NCBI GenBank assembly: GCA_002684755.1
Contig: NYVS01000104.1
Coordinates: forward strand, 1 to 6,820
Direction of reading: 5' to 3'
Origin: Phycisphaerae bacterium
GTDB taxonomy: Bacteria > Planctomycetota > Phycisphaerae > Phycisphaerales > SM1A02
DNA length: 6,820 nt
Every line of letters starts with the position of its first letter. Position 1 is the stretch's first letter. The notes under the pieces are model-generated. The model saw nothing but the letters and a program-made list of their open reading frames with translations. It did not search any database and was not told the DNA's origin. A program made the position numbers and the translations under genes. Below are positions 6,539 through 6,820 of this stretch, piece by piece.

Positions 6539-6573
6539 GGGTCCGACGGCGTCCGAAGGGCGCGATCGGACCC
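6539..6573. other. Strong two-part hairpin
   Basis: Outer arms GGGTCCGA (6539-6546) and TCGGACCC (6566-6573) are perfect complements. Inside, after a symmetric 2x2 internal loop, GCGTCC (6549-6554) pairs with GGGCGC (6558-6563), with one G-U pair, around GAA. No T-tract follows on either strand, so it is not a standard intrinsic terminator. It could be a structured 3' UTR element or part of an unrecognised RNA. Confidence 0.5.
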
Positions 6574-6636
6574 CCCGGATCGTGAACCGGGCGTCGTCGG
6601 GCGGATGCGAACCGCCGGCCATCGGTCCGGCAGCAA

Positions 6637-6673
6637 ATCGCCGCACGCACTCCCGGGGAGCACGTGCGGCGAT
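6637..6673 (-). terminator. Probable terminator hairpin of the right-edge minus-strand gene
   Basis: A perfect 11-bp inverted repeat, ATCGCCGCACG (6637-6647) with CGTGCGGCGAT (6663-6673), encloses a second small stem CTCC/GGAG with a symmetric CA/CA internal loop. It begins 44 nt downstream of the minus-strand stop at 6718. Only three T end the stem on that strand, so termination may be weak or need Rho. A T-triplet also follows on the plus strand. Confidence 0.5.
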
Positions 6674-6717
6674 GGTGTTTCACGGGTCTTCGTCGAGACG
6701 CCTCGACGTACCGCGGA

Positions 6718-6820
6718 TCAGTCCTTTGACGCTTCCGGAGTGGCTTCCGGGGTGGCTTCCGGGGTGGCTTCGGGGGTGGCTTCGGGGGTGGCTTCGACCT
6801 CGGGCTCGGGCGCGGCTGCT
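6718..6820 (-). CDS. C-terminal end of a protein with Ala-Thr-Pro-Glu repeats (cut by window edge)
   Basis: The last 33 codons and a TGA stop (6718-6720) of a minus-strand gene entering from the right edge. The visible product is AAAPEPEVE, then five ATPE repeats, then ASKD. It is an acidic, Pro/Ala-rich, disordered tail with no hydrophobic anchor. The plus-strand frames here are Gly/Ser/Val repeats typical of shadows. The C-to-G third-base changes between repeat copies leave the protein repeat unchanged except at the end, which fits a translated frame. The family cannot be told from this tail; such tails occur on many bacterial proteins. Confidence 0.65.
   Translation of the reverse strand, partial: AAAPEPEVEATPEATPEATPEATPEATPEASKD
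6733..6792 (-). repeat. Five in-frame 12-bp repeats coding ATPE
   Basis: Five head-to-tail 12-mers (GCCACCCCSGAA on the minus strand). The two farthest from the stop use CCC for proline, the next two CCG, and the last has ACT for threonine. The graded, synonymous drift suggests expansion by slippage followed by divergence under coding constraint. Confidence 0.85.

Larger units (their letters stand above)
6349..6717. other. Convergent intergenic region without a convincing gene
   Basis: Some 370 bp lie between the two convergent stop codons. The region holds the terminator at 6386-6421, a triplicate 9-mer (6500-6526), a two-part hairpin (6539-6573), a 5-bp inverted repeat GCCGG/CCGGC (6614-6631) and an 11-bp inverted repeat (6637-6673). 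Open frames cross it on both strands, but they lack family motifs and ribosome sites, and the minus-strand ones run into the secreted-protein gene. I see no tRNA or known RNA family. Confidence 0.7.

Noticed and set aside
6263..6646. Minus-strand frame with a WIIWIILIIG hydrophobic stretch
   Set aside because: The hydrophobic stretch comes from the 9-bp repeat, the frame runs into the secreted-protein gene and across its terminator, and no ribosome site is visible.
6452..6820. Plus-strand GTG frame open to the right edge with an Asp/Pro repeat
   Set aside because: It crosses strong hairpins and reads the ATPE region as a Gly/Val/Ala/Ser shadow. The repeat drift fits the minus-strand frame better.

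Overview
The window looks like a piece of a GC-rich bacterial chromosome, most likely from a planctomycete of the Phycisphaerae type. That assignment is an inference. It rests on a secreted protein ending in the PAPG...ALLG...RRRR sorting tail common in that group, on the high GC content, and on the mixture of start codons. No ribosomal RNA or other firm taxonomic marker is present.

Minus strand, positions 1-5423: a compact arginine biosynthesis operon read right to left in the order argR-argC-argB-argF-argG-argH, with argH cut by the left window edge. argC/argB and argB/argF overlap as ATGA, argG/argH overlap as TTGA with a TTG start, and argR/argC are 2 nt apart. Only argF/argG has a real gap (40 nt), and there argG has its own Shine-Dalgarno. 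Together the genes encode the arginine-sensing repressor, acetylglutamate kinase, acetylglutamyl-phosphate reductase, ornithine carbamoyltransferase, argininosuccinate synthase and argininosuccinate lyase. Acetylglutamate formation, the aminotransferase (argD) and deacetylation (argE or argJ) are not encoded here.

Positions 5424-5709: an AT-rich divergent intergenic region. It has a good sigma70-like promoter for argR whose geometry predicts a leaderless mRNA, an ARG-box-like palindrome over its -10, tandem ACGCATAAAA repeats, a terminator-like hairpin with eight T on the plus strand, and a second promoter candidate facing right.

Positions 5710-6348, plus strand: a secreted 212-residue protein with a signal peptide, a beta-rich jelly-roll-like middle and a planctomycete PEP-CTERM-like tail, followed by a clear intrinsic terminator (6386-6421).

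Positions 6349-6717 lie between convergent genes and hold several strong hairpins and a 9-bp triplicate repeat, but no convincing gene. At 6718-6820 the window catches the last 33 codons of a minus-strand gene whose product ends in five ATPE repeats.

Most of the window is conventional arginine metabolism, and I do not see a clearly new system. The points most worth a second look are the leaderless, apparently self-repressed argR start, a C8 homopolymer inside argR, the possible attenuator ahead of the secreted-protein gene, and the hairpin-rich convergent intergenic region.
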